Positions 1-7,838 of a stretch of 30,938 nucleotides of DNA are shown here, piece by piece (position 1 is the first letter of the stretch; each line of letters opens with the position of its first letter). Source of the stretch: Acidimicrobiaceae bacterium (GTDB taxonomy: Bacteria > Actinomycetota > Acidimicrobiia > Acidimicrobiales > Bog-793). The DNA lies in contig JAODBN010000175.1 of assembly GCA_025463965.1 (NCBI GenBank), forward strand, positions 1 to 30,938, in the 5' to 3' direction. Both the position numbers and the translations under genes were made by a program. The notes below the pieces were generated by a model. It ran no database searches and was not told where the DNA came from. It worked only from the letters and a program-made list of their open reading frames with translations.

Positions 1-877
1 GGACCTGTCCGAGCTTGGCCGACGCATTGACGACAGCGTGGCCGTTGGCAATGAGGCCGCGAGCAGAGCAGATGCGGTGCGCGCCGATATAGCGGGAATC
101 CGGTGGCGTCTGGCCGAGTTCGACGTGCTCATGGATGTCGTACGTCGCGCCATGCCAGAAGCTCCAACGCTCGAGCAGCTGTCGCGAGCGCCACGGCCGC
201 TGGACAGCCTCTATGGCGCGCTCGAGGAAGTGATGCGAGGGACGCACGAGGTTGTGGTCGAGCGGGTCCGACCCTACGTCGAAGACATTGCTGTCGTCGG
301 TGCCAATGGACCGGTGATCGACGTCGGCTGTGGACGGGGTGAATGGCTGGAGGTCTTGCGAGACGCCGGTGTCGAGTCATATGGCATCGATATCAACCCC
401 GTTTATGAGGGACTGTGGGCGTCTAAGTCCTTGGACGTACGGGTTGGGGATGTGCGCGAGCACCTTGAGAAGCTCAAGCCGGGGAGCGTGCGCGCCATCT
501 CTGCCCTCCACGTCGTCGAGCACCTCCCCACTGATGACCTGCTTGAGTTCCTCTCGCTTGCGCTCCGAGCCCTCGCTCCCGGTGGTCTGATCCTTCTTGA
601 GACCCCGAATCCCGAGAACCTGCTGGTGGGGGCCTGGTCCTTCTATCTCGACCCCACGCACCGCCAGCCGATTCCGGCCCGCCTGCTTGCCTTCTTCGTC
701 GGCTCGCGAGGGTTCAGCGATGTGCAGACCCGCTACCTGACCCGCCCGGAGCTGGCGCTGGTTCCCACGCCCGACCCCGGGAAGCCGTGGGGGCAAGATG
801 TTGCCCCCGTGGTCGAGGCCATCAACCAGCACCTCTTCGCACCCCAGGACTATGCCGTCCTTGCTCGACGGGCCTGA
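1..877 (+). CDS. SAM-dependent methyltransferase with N-terminal helical region, 5' end outside window
   Basis: Class I SAM methyltransferase, probably acting on a sugar or glycan. The frame is open to the first base of the window, and the residues before the GTG at 38 (DLSELGRRIDDSV) continue the same polar helical, coiled-coil-like pattern, so I read the gene as truncated at its 5' end rather than starting at 38. Counting from that GTG, the SAM-binding motif I is VIDVGCGRGEW (about residues 93-103). A D-x-N acidic motif (GIDIN) follows, then the HVVEHL motif (158-163) and ETPNPEN near 188. The segment FYLDPTHRQPIP (202-213) is typical of methyltransferases in O-antigen and capsule clusters, including the WbdD type. 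It is followed after about 10 bases by a glycosyltransferase on the same strand, which supports a glycan role. The exact acceptor cannot be told. Confidence 0.85.
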   Translation, partial: DLSELGRRIDDSVAVGNEAASRADAVRADIAGIRWRLAEFDVLMDVVRRAMPEAPTLEQLSRAPRPLDSLYGALEEVMRGTHEVVVERVRPYVEDIAVVGANGPVIDVGCGRGEWLEVLRDAGVESYGIDINPVYEGLWASKSLDVRVGDVREHLEKLKPGSVRAISALHVVEHLPTDDLLEFLSLALRALAPGGLILLETPNPENLLVGAWSFYLDPTHRQPIPARLLAFFVGSRGFSDVQTRYLTRPELALVPTPDPGKPWGQDVAPVVEAINQHLFAPQDYAVLARRA

Positions 878-887
878 GGGCCGAGCC

Positions 888-3233
888 GTGAGGATCGCCG
901 TCTGGACGCCACTTCCGCCGCAGCGGAGCGGGGTCGCCGACTATGCATATGAGCTCCTCGAGGCGCTTGCACGCCGGGCCGAGGTGACTGCCGTCGTCCG
1001 AGACGGCGCCGAGGCAAGTGCTCGGGCGCCCGAGGGCGTGAAGGTCGTCCCGAAGTCCGGCTACCGCGGGAGCGACAGCGAGCTGGATATCTACCATTTC
1101 GGCAACCACGCTCGCTTCCACGGCTATATGTACGAGCCGGTTCTCCGCCGACCCGGGCTGCTTGTCCTTCACGACCCGGCGTTACCGGACTTCCACTGGG
1201 ACCTCTGCGGCGGCTTCGCTTCCACGCTCTTCGCGGAGGAGAGCCGCTTCGATCGAGGCCCGGAGGCGCCCATGTCGCCGATCTGCTTCTCCGATGGCAA
1301 GGTCTACCGCGACTGGTGGCGCCTTCCACTCGCGCGGCGCGTCGTCGAGTCGAGCCGACTGACCGTGGTCCACAGCGAGGCGGCCCGCGCCCATCTTTCG
1401 AACCGCTACCCGACGGCAGAGGTCGTCCACACTCACCTCGCGGCTCCTGTCCTCGCGCCAAACGAGCACCCCCGTCGCGACAGTTCTGGTGCCGTCTTCG
1501 GGGTGTTCGGGGGCATTTCGGCACCGAAGCGCTTATCGCAGGTGCTCCGAGCGTTCTCGCGCGTGCACAATCAGGACCCATGGGTTCGCATGGTCATCGC
1601 CGGACGGAGCGACCAGCCCGAGTTGGTCGATGAGTTGCACCAGATGGTGGCACTCCTGGGCTTAGCCGACGCGGTTTCGATCGAGCACGATGTCTCTGAG
1701 TCAGAGCTAAGGCAGCGCATTCTTGAGACCGACGCGGTCGTTGCCCTCCGGTGGCCGACGGTCGGCGAGATGAGCGCCCCGATCATGCGGGCGCTCGGGG
1801 CCGGGCGACTCGTGATTTGCTCGGACGTCCCGCAGATGAGGGGATTGAGCGAGCGATTCTGTTGGCGGGTCACGACGGATGATCGCCATGAGGTCGATGA
1901 GCTCGTCGATCGGATGCGCGCAGTCGCTCAGGATGTGCAGTCGGCGCGAAGCGCGGGCGCGGCCGCCCAGGCATTCGTCAAGGCGGAGGCCTCCTTTGCC
2001 GTCGTTGCCGACCAGCAGCTGGTTCTGTGCGATCGTCTCGTACGGACGAAGGCGAAGGCGCACCGTCCGAGTCGAACGCACTCGGAGGCGCGCCATGCAG
2101 TAAACGCAGTGGGCAGCTGGACTTCGGTCAGCGGCGTCGCCGAGGCAGCGCGTCGGATGGTAGGGGCTCTCCTCGATGTGGGTGTCTCGGTGTCACTAGA
2201 GACCGTGGACTTCGGCTACGTCTCTGACGACCGAAGATTGAGCGAACGCCTTCGGACGCTTGCCCGGGGCCGTCCTTACCCGATGGACCTGTGCTTTTTG
2301 AACATCAACGAGATGAATGTCCTGTCCCGCCACTACTTCCGGCCTAGGTGGCAGGACGCTTACGTCTTTGCCAACTGGTACTGGGAGCTTCCCACCTTCC
2401 CAGCCCATATCAAAAAGGAGATCTCGCGCGTCGACGAGATCTGGGCACCCTCCGCCTTCACGGCGAATGCCTTCCGGGGCGTTACGAGCGCCCCGATCGT
2501 CGTAATGCCGTGCGTGGTCGAGCCGGTACCCGACAGGTCCGTGGCTCGAAAGGACTTCGGTCTTCCCGATGACCGCTTCCTAATCCTGTTCGGCTTCGAT
2601 GCTCGATCCACGTTCGCTCGGAAAAACCCCTTCGCGGTCATCGAGGCTTACCGGCGCGCGTTCTCGCCGCGTGAGCGGCGGGACGACGTGGCACTCATGC
2701 TCAAGACCTCGGGTCTGCGGGACTTCCCCGAGGGTGAATATGAGATCCGCCAGCGGCTTGCCACTGTCGGCGGTCTCGTCATCGACAGGGAGCTGACCGG
2801 CGGGCAGATGGCGTCATTGACTGCTCACTGTGACGCCTATATCTCGTTGCACAGGACCGAGGGCTTCGGCCTTGGGATGGCAGAGGCGATGAGTCTCGGC
2901 CGTCCAGTTGTCGCCACCGCTTACTCGGGGAATCTGGACTTCATGACCTCCAGTAACAGCTGCCTTGTCGACTGCACCATGACGACTGTGAGGGAAGCGG
3001 ACCTACGCTTTAACCCAGCCGCTCGTTCCGTGTATGCCCCGGGTGCCTGCTGGGCTGAGCCAGACGTCGACCAGGCGGCGCACTACCTCCGCATGCTGTA
3101 CGACGACGCACGGCTGCGCGGCCGGTTAGGCGCTGCTGCTGCTAGGACCATCCGGGAGCGTTATAGCGCGCACGCGGCGGGAGAGGCTATGTGCGAGCGC
3201 CTCGCAGCGGTCGAATTGTCGATCGCGAGCTGA
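888..3233 (+). CDS. tandem two-domain GT4-type glycosyltransferase
   Basis: About 781 residues holding two GT-B glycosyltransferase modules. I chose the GTG at 888 because GAGGG lies 7 bases upstream and the protein then opens with VRIAVWTPLPPQRSGVADY, a normal GT4 N-terminus (GVADYA loop). Longer in-frame starts at 852 and 798 lie within or close to the preceding gene. Domain 1 covers about residues 1-390 and has FGVFGGISAPKR and GEMSAPIMRALGAG, but no second Glu of the EX7E motif. Domain 2 covers about 400-781, starting near VGSWTSVSGVAEAAR, with the complete motif EGFGLGMAE (near 657-665) and the loop GRPVVATAYSGN. It is likely cytosolic and adds one or two sugars from nucleotide-sugar donors to a lipid-linked glycan. 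The stop is immediately followed by the next ATG, so the three genes at the left edge look like one operon. Confidence 0.88.
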   Translation: MRIAVWTPLPPQRSGVADYAYELLEALARRAEVTAVVRDGAEASARAPEGVKVVPKSGYRGSDSELDIYHFGNHARFHGYMYEPVLRRPGLLVLHDPALPDFHWDLCGGFASTLFAEESRFDRGPEAPMSPICFSDGKVYRDWWRLPLARRVVESSRLTVVHSEAARAHLSNRYPTAEVVHTHLAAPVLAPNEHPRRDSSGAVFGVFGGISAPKRLSQVLRAFSRVHNQDPWVRMVIAGRSDQPELVDELHQMVALLGLADAVSIEHDVSESELRQRILETDAVVALRWPTVGEMSAPIMRALGAGRLVICSDVPQMRGLSERFCWRVTTDDRHEVDELVDRMRAVAQDVQSARSAGAAAQAFVKAEASFAVVADQQLVLCDRLVRTKAKAHRPSRTHSEARHAVNAVGSWTSVSGVAEAARRMVGALLDVGVSVSLETVDFGYVSDDRRLSERLRTLARGRPYPMDLCFLNINEMNVLSRHYFRPRWQDAYVFANWYWELPTFPAHIKKEISRVDEIWAPSAFTANAFRGVTSAPIVVMPCVVEPVPDRSVARKDFGLPDDRFLILFGFDARSTFARKNPFAVIEAYRRAFSPRERRDDVALMLKTSGLRDFPEGEYEIRQRLATVGGLVIDRELTGGQMASLTAHCDAYISLHRTEGFGLGMAEAMSLGRPVVATAYSGNLDFMTSSNSCLVDCTMTTVREADLRFNPAARSVYAPGACWAEPDVDQAAHYLRMLYDDARLRGRLGAAAARTIRERYSAHAAGEAMCERLAAVELSIAS

Positions 3234-4514
3234 ATGGCCGGGGCGATGAAGAAGGGCGGACTCTCTGTCTGCTGTCCGGCCGGCGATTCCTTCGAGCGGG
3301 TAGCTGTCATCCTCTCGATGTTCCGCGACGTCGCCGACGAGATCGTTTGCTGTACTAATAGCGCTCCGGCCGAGATTGTCTATGAGGCCTTGGGCGGCGT
3401 GGCAGATCGGATTATTCACTACCAATGGCGCCCAGATTTTTCCCTCGACCAAGTCTTGCCATGGGTATACGAGCAGTGTTCACACGATTGGCTTTTTGTC
3501 GTCCACAATGACGAAGTACCTAGTCAGGCGCTCCTGGCGGCGCTCCCGGACCTGAGAAGCTCCGAGCTATTTGGTCACGTCACGACCCGGCGATGGGTGT
3601 ACGGAGACGACTCCCACTGGCTAAACGAGTATCCCTGGGAGCCTGACTTCCAGCTTCGCATGCTTCGCAACGATCGCGCGTCGCTGCAGTTTCAGCGGCG
3701 GACTATCCACGGAGGGTCATTGCCCACCGTTCCATATCGGCGCCATCTCGACCTACCCCTTTATCACCTCGACAATCTTGTAAACGGCGGGGAGGCGAGG
3801 CGCCGCAAGGTCCAGGATCTAGATGCATTTGCACCGAGAATCCCGCTGGCAGACGGGCGGTCGATTAGCGACATCTATTACCAACCCGAACGGTATTCAA
3901 CTCGTCTTCCCGCAGCCGTGCCGACAGAAGATGTGCCTTCGATCCGGAGAGTCTTGGCCTCAGGAGGTCCAAAAGAGGATCGGCATCCCGTTGCTGCTAC
4001 GGGGGTTGGACATCGCGCCCGATTGACAACAGCAACGGCGGACGAGGTGTTCAGCCGGTGGCCCGGGCGGCCTTTGGCAGACTCCGATTATCTGGGAACA
4101 GTGCGCTTGACCGAGTCGCCGCTGTCAAGTCTCCGTGATCTCTCGAAGTTCTTTAGCGGAGAGCAGCGGATCCTCGTCGTCGAAATCGTGAACACCGGGA
4201 CCGGTACGTGGGACTGTGACGGTCGTGGCGCGGAGTTGTATCTCGCTTCGAGGTGGCTATGCGAGGACGATCGGGGCCTCCCTCCGATCGAAGGGCCCCG
4301 CGTGGTGCTCCCGAGCTACGTACACCCGGGAGAGCGAGACCTACTCCTGCTTCCAATCCAGGCACCCGGGGAGCCGGGCGAGTACCTCCTAGAGGTGGAT
4401 CTGCTTCACGAGCACGTCCGCTGGTTCGGTTGTGGGACCCGCCTTAGCGTGAGCGTCTCGGCGGGTGCTTTCTTAGACGGAGGCCCGGCAGCGAGTGGGG
4501 CCGCGGAACTCTGA
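3234..4514 (+). CDS. GT2-like glycosyltransferase with C-terminal Ig-like (NBR1-type) module
   Basis: 426 residues starting at an ATG directly after the preceding TGA; an ATG at 3246 is an alternative. The N-terminal part (about 1-240) looks like a GT2/GT-A relative: LSVCCPAGDSFERVAVILSM at the start, a DEIV segment, and an acidic motif HDWLFVVHNDEVP near 84-96 that fits the nucleotide-sugar/metal site. The C-terminal part (about 310-412) reads as a beta-sandwich: VVEIVNTGTGTW, a WLCEDD stretch, LPSYVHPGERDLLLLP, PGEYLLEVDLL and VRWFGCGTRLSV. This pattern matches the Ig-like NBR1-type module often appended to bacterial glycosyltransferases and methyltransferases, thought to bind glycan. About 70 residues between the domains (240-310) are low in recognisable motifs. 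Codon use is less GC-biased than in genes to the right. The donor and acceptor are unknown. Confidence 0.72.
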   Translation: MAGAMKKGGLSVCCPAGDSFERVAVILSMFRDVADEIVCCTNSAPAEIVYEALGGVADRIIHYQWRPDFSLDQVLPWVYEQCSHDWLFVVHNDEVPSQALLAALPDLRSSELFGHVTTRRWVYGDDSHWLNEYPWEPDFQLRMLRNDRASLQFQRRTIHGGSLPTVPYRRHLDLPLYHLDNLVNGGEARRRKVQDLDAFAPRIPLADGRSISDIYYQPERYSTRLPAAVPTEDVPSIRRVLASGGPKEDRHPVAATGVGHRARLTTATADEVFSRWPGRPLADSDYLGTVRLTESPLSSLRDLSKFFSGEQRILVVEIVNTGTGTWDCDGRGAELYLASRWLCEDDRGLPPIEGPRVVLPSYVHPGERDLLLLPIQAPGEPGEYLLEVDLLHEHVRWFGCGTRLSVSVSAGAFLDGGPAASGAAEL

Positions 4515-4552
4515 CAACGAATCGTTCCCGGTCGCGGTCAGGCGTCCGTTGC

Positions 4553-6373
4553 TCAGGGGCGAACCCCGTACCAGACCGTCACTCCGCCAATCGCGGTACC
4601 GGGACGCCCGAGTAGTTGCTGGAAGAACTGGACCATGACACCATCGTTAGGCATTGGGCCAACGATCACCGTCTTGATATTCCATGACTTCAGCGTCGCG
4701 AAATACGAGATGCGGTCCGCCTCGGTCAGCGTCGGCCGTGGCGCGGAGGCGGTCTGGAGGCCGATCTGGTCCATCTCCGTTCCGAGAGCGGTAGGAATGG
4801 GACCAGTGATAGGACCTGCTGGGGTGGGTACGTACAGATACCCTTCGGGCATTTTGAACCGGAATCCGCTCGCCGCCTGCCACATCTGTGGGTCGTCGTC
4901 GGACCCGTTTGTCTCGTAGGGGGCCACCAGCGCAGTGGTTCCAGCTGGAATTCGGTCAACGGCACGGCCTGTGAAGTAAGCCGGAACGGCGTATGGCGCT
5001 TGGGGCGTGGGAAGGGCGGGGAAGATTAGAAAAAAGCCCGCCAGCACGGCAAAGTCACCGGCAAGTCGTTGTGGCAGCCCGACGCGCGCCAACTGTTCGA
5101 CGAATACCGCGAGGAGGACAGCGAAGCAGAGGTCGGCCACGCCCATCAGCCGGGCAGCGAGGATATTGCCGAGCACAGGTAGGTGGAGGAATAGCGCGAA
5201 CGGAAGAGGAAAGTTCAGGACGGTCCCGTCAACATGGAGGCGGGGACCGAGCGACAAGACAGCGAGCACGAGCCCGGTGAGTGCGGCCGTCCGAACGAGG
5301 AGCAGCCGCCAGTAGCGAACTGTCGTATACAGCAAGATCGTCACGAACACGATCCCGAGGTAGCCTCCCGACTCGACCACGCCGATGGTTACGCGTGAAG
5401 AGGTGCTGGCGATGAACCCGGGGACGAATCGTGTGGTGAGGGAAGGGACGACGAAATTGAGCGCGTCCGTTACAAAGGAGTCGGGCGGCTCGACGGTTCC
5501 GTGGCCTAGTTTCTGAGCGCCAAAGAGCAGAGTCCAGAGCGGATAGGCGGCGAAGACGATCGAAGAAGCCACCGTGGCCGCGAGCGCCCGCCAGGCGTAG
5601 CTCACCTTCTCGCGGATCATCTTCGGTCGCTGTATGACGAGCAGGATCATTGCAACGACAAGGGCCAGCAGCGTAATGGCCAGGGTCTCGACGAAGGTGA
5701 TGAGCTGGAAGGTCACCACGAGTCCCGCCAAGAGCCCAACCGTCCACCAGCGCCAACGCTGACGGATGAAGGTCTCGTGCAGCACGATAAGGGCAATCGG
5801 CGGCAGCACCGCCAGGGTGATCGTGACGTGTCCCCAGGAGTGTCCAAGCATAAAGGGGGAGAAGCCGAATAGCAGCCCACCCGCGATCGAACCGAGCCTC
5901 GAGGGAACGAGCCGGTAGATGGCAACTTGGGCGAGCCAAGCCGACAGTGCCAGCGAGAGAGTTGCCAGCAGGTTGTAGAGGAGGACTGGCCCGATCAGCA
6001 TCACGAGCGGGGCGAGCACGATTCCCGGACCTGAAGATCCCGACCAGGCGAGATTGGTGCCTTGCGGGGCGATCAGGTAGTGGGAGTAGAAGGGGTCAAT
6101 GCCGTGGCCGATGGCAAAGGCGGGCCATTGCAGTGCCCACAAATAGGCTTGGGGATCACCGCCGCTGCCGATTATCGTCGTGGTCGGCGCTGCCCAGGTG
6201 TTGGCCATGAGCCCGAAAGCGATGGCCACATAGAGCGCCGGGCCCGCGAGGACGGCGCCCAGACGGGCCGCCCGTAAGTGGGTGCTGCGGTCAATCGTCC
6301 TCTCAGATGTCCGGGCTGTGGCACCCCAATCCGATTCGCCCCGGCCGAGCTTTTGGGGAGCGATGTCGGTCAT
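4553..6373 (-). CDS. polytopic membrane protein, GT-C-like family (paralogue A)
   Basis: About 606 residues from the ATG at 6373; a GTG at 6400, overlapping the rfbH stop by 11 bases, would add nine. There are about 10-11 hydrophobic segments between residues 35 and 460, then a soluble C-terminal domain of about 150 residues. The first loop after TM1 carries GSGGDPQAYLWALQW and DPFYSHYLIAPQGTN, the acidic loop-1 arrangement of GT-C glycosyltransferases. GGLLFGFSPFMLGHS and the C-terminal block AVPAYFTGRAVDRIP...GGVTVWYGVRP are shared with the proteins at 19624-21603 and 22555-24516, so the three are paralogues. Known GT-C enzymes use polyprenyl-phosphate sugars on the outer membrane face; that role here is inference. 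It lies just downstream of rfbH on the same strand and is probably cotranscribed. Its stop faces the stop of the preceding plus-strand gene across 38 bases. Confidence 0.75.
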   Translation of the reverse strand: MTDIAPQKLGRGESDWGATARTSERTIDRSTHLRAARLGAVLAGPALYVAIAFGLMANTWAAPTTTIIGSGGDPQAYLWALQWPAFAIGHGIDPFYSHYLIAPQGTNLAWSGSSGPGIVLAPLVMLIGPVLLYNLLATLSLALSAWLAQVAIYRLVPSRLGSIAGGLLFGFSPFMLGHSWGHVTITLAVLPPIALIVLHETFIRQRWRWWTVGLLAGLVVTFQLITFVETLAITLLALVVAMILLVIQRPKMIREKVSYAWRALAATVASSIVFAAYPLWTLLFGAQKLGHGTVEPPDSFVTDALNFVVPSLTTRFVPGFIASTSSRVTIGVVESGGYLGIVFVTILLYTTVRYWRLLLVRTAALTGLVLAVLSLGPRLHVDGTVLNFPLPFALFLHLPVLGNILAARLMGVADLCFAVLLAVFVEQLARVGLPQRLAGDFAVLAGFFLIFPALPTPQAPYAVPAYFTGRAVDRIPAGTTALVAPYETNGSDDDPQMWQAASGFRFKMPEGYLYVPTPAGPITGPIPTALGTEMDQIGLQTASAPRPTLTEADRISYFATLKSWNIKTVIVGPMPNDGVMVQFFQQLLGRPGTAIGGVTVWYGVRP

Positions 6374-6389
6374 CCCGGACCCCGACGGC

Positions 6390-7838
6390 TCAGGCGACAC
6401 CGAACTCGTTGCAGCTCGCCGCGAACTGCTCGATCATGTAGTCGATTTGGTTGACGCCCATCCCTGGGTAGACCCCGACCCAAAAGGCGCGTTCCATAAG
6501 CCGGTCCGTCGCTCGGAGGTCGCCAACTACTCGGTAGCCCGTCCCGGTCTCGCGCAACTCGTCAAAGCAGGGATGCCTGACGAGGTTGCCGGCGAAGAGC
6601 ATGCGGGTTTGGATCCGATGCGACTCCAGCTTTGCCACCATCTCTCCCCGGTTGAAGGGAGCGTCCTCACGTACGGTCATGAGGAATCCGAACCAGCTCG
6701 GATCCGAGTTGGGCGTCGGCTCGGTGAAGTCGACCACGTCCGAGAAGCGGGCCAGACCCTCGCGCAGGTAAGAGAAGTTTCGTCGGCGCGCATCGCCAAA
6801 ATCGTCGAGCTTCTCCACCTGGGCGAGACCGATCGATGCCTGGAGGTCGGTCATCTTCAAGTTATAACCGAAATGCGAATAGGTGTACTTGTGGTCGTAG
6901 CCGTACGGGAGCTCGCCGAGCTGGTGCTCGAAGCGAATGCCGCACGTGTTGTCCTTGCCGGACTTGCAGTAGCAGTCTCGCCCCCAGTCGCGAAAGCTTG
7001 CGGCGATGGTGTCGAACTCTTCGTCGTTCGTGTAGACGGCTCCGCCCTCCCCGGTGGTCATGTGGTGCGGGGGGTAGAAGCTGCTCGTCGCAAGGTGTCC
7101 GAAACTGCCGGTGAGCCGGGTTTCGCCATCGCCGTCGAGGTTGGATGTGTAACGGGAGCCGAGAGCATCGCAATTGTCCTCGACGAGCCAGAGATCATGG
7201 CGACGGCAGAAGGCTACGACCGCGTCGATGTCGAACGGATTTCCTAGGGTGTGAGCCAGCATGACGGCTCGTGTCCTGGGTCCGACCGCCTCCTCGAGCT
7301 GGCTGACGTCGACGTTCGCGGTGCGCGGATCGACGTCGACGAAGACCGGCACGGCCCCGAATTGCACCATTGGCGCCACGGTCGTGGGGAAGCCCGCCGC
7401 CAGGGTAATGACCTCGTCACCCTTACGTACCCGCCGCTCGCCAAGTCGGGGGGAAGTGAGTGCCGAGAACGCGACGAGGTTGGCGGACGAGCCAGAATTG
7501 ACGAGGCGGCAAAAGCCGATGCCGAGGTATCGGGCTAGCGCCTTCTCAAGCCGCGCGGAGTAGCGCCCCTCGGTCAGCCAGAAGTCCAGTGAAGCATTAA
7601 CGAGGTTCAGTACCTCTCGTTCGTCATAGACGCGGCCGGCGTAGCGGATGGGCGTCCGCCCAGAAACGAAGTCGCCCTCTTCCTCCTTGGACGCCCGAAC
7701 GTATTGGGCGACGAGGTCTAGGATTTCACCGCGCAGCTCACGGGAGGACGCCCCAGCACGTGTCGCCTGGCTGCCAAGCGGGGATACGGCACCTGGGACG
7801 TCAGGAGTCCGTGGCGAGTCTGCGCCGGGGCTAGTCAC
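6390..7838 (-). CDS. rfbH: CDP-4-keto-6-deoxy-D-glucose 3-dehydrase (E1)
   Basis: PMP-dependent, [2Fe-2S] dehydrase that removes the C3 hydroxyl of CDP-4-keto-6-deoxyglucose in 3,6-dideoxyhexose synthesis, working with a separate E3 reductase. It belongs to the DegT/DnrJ/EryC1 fold: NSGSSANLVAFSAL (115-128), LVEDNCDALGSRY (218-230) and GEGGAVYT. The usual PLP-binding Lys is replaced by His in SFYPPHHMTTGEGG (His258), the hallmark of E1. Four Cys (223, 289, 291, 299) match the E1 cluster motif C-Xn-C-X-C-X7-C, with n = 65 against 57 in the Yersinia enzyme; the eight extra residues sit around NLDGDGETRL. At 482 residues it is longer than the usual roughly 437, mainly from about 32 extra N-terminal residues. 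The GTG at 7838 overlaps the rfbG stop by eight bases, and I see no nearer in-frame start. Confidence 0.93.
   Translation of the reverse strand: MTSPGADSPRTPDVPGAVSPLGSQATRAGASSRELRGEILDLVAQYVRASKEEEGDFVSGRTPIRYAGRVYDEREVLNLVNASLDFWLTEGRYSARLEKALARYLGIGFCRLVNSGSSANLVAFSALTSPRLGERRVRKGDEVITLAAGFPTTVAPMVQFGAVPVFVDVDPRTANVDVSQLEEAVGPRTRAVMLAHTLGNPFDIDAVVAFCRRHDLWLVEDNCDALGSRYTSNLDGDGETRLTGSFGHLATSSFYPPHHMTTGEGGAVYTNDEEFDTIAASFRDWGRDCYCKSGKDNTCGIRFEHQLGELPYGYDHKYTYSHFGYNLKMTDLQASIGLAQVEKLDDFGDARRRNFSYLREGLARFSDVVDFTEPTPNSDPSWFGFLMTVREDAPFNRGEMVAKLESHRIQTRMLFAGNLVRHPCFDELRETGTGYRVVGDLRATDRLMERAFWVGVYPGMGVNQIDYMIEQFAASCNEFGVA

Noticed and set aside
850..1581. 243-codon minus-strand frame at the start of the tandem GT4 gene
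   Set aside because: Arg/Pro/Ser-rich, motif-free, opposite a convincing GT4.
4515..4552. Terminator between the two converging genes, from AACGA-A-TCGTT
   Set aside because: The stem is five base pairs around a single central base with no T-tract, too weak to fold.
6282..7247. 321-codon plus-strand frame opposite rfbH
   Set aside because: rfbH has an unambiguous set of catalytic and Cys residues on the other strand; this frame shows none and crosses the gene junction.
6390..7838. A PLP sugar aminotransferase for the rfbH gene
   Set aside because: The Schiff-base Lys is replaced by His and the four-Cys iron-sulphur motif is present, which defines the dehydrase.
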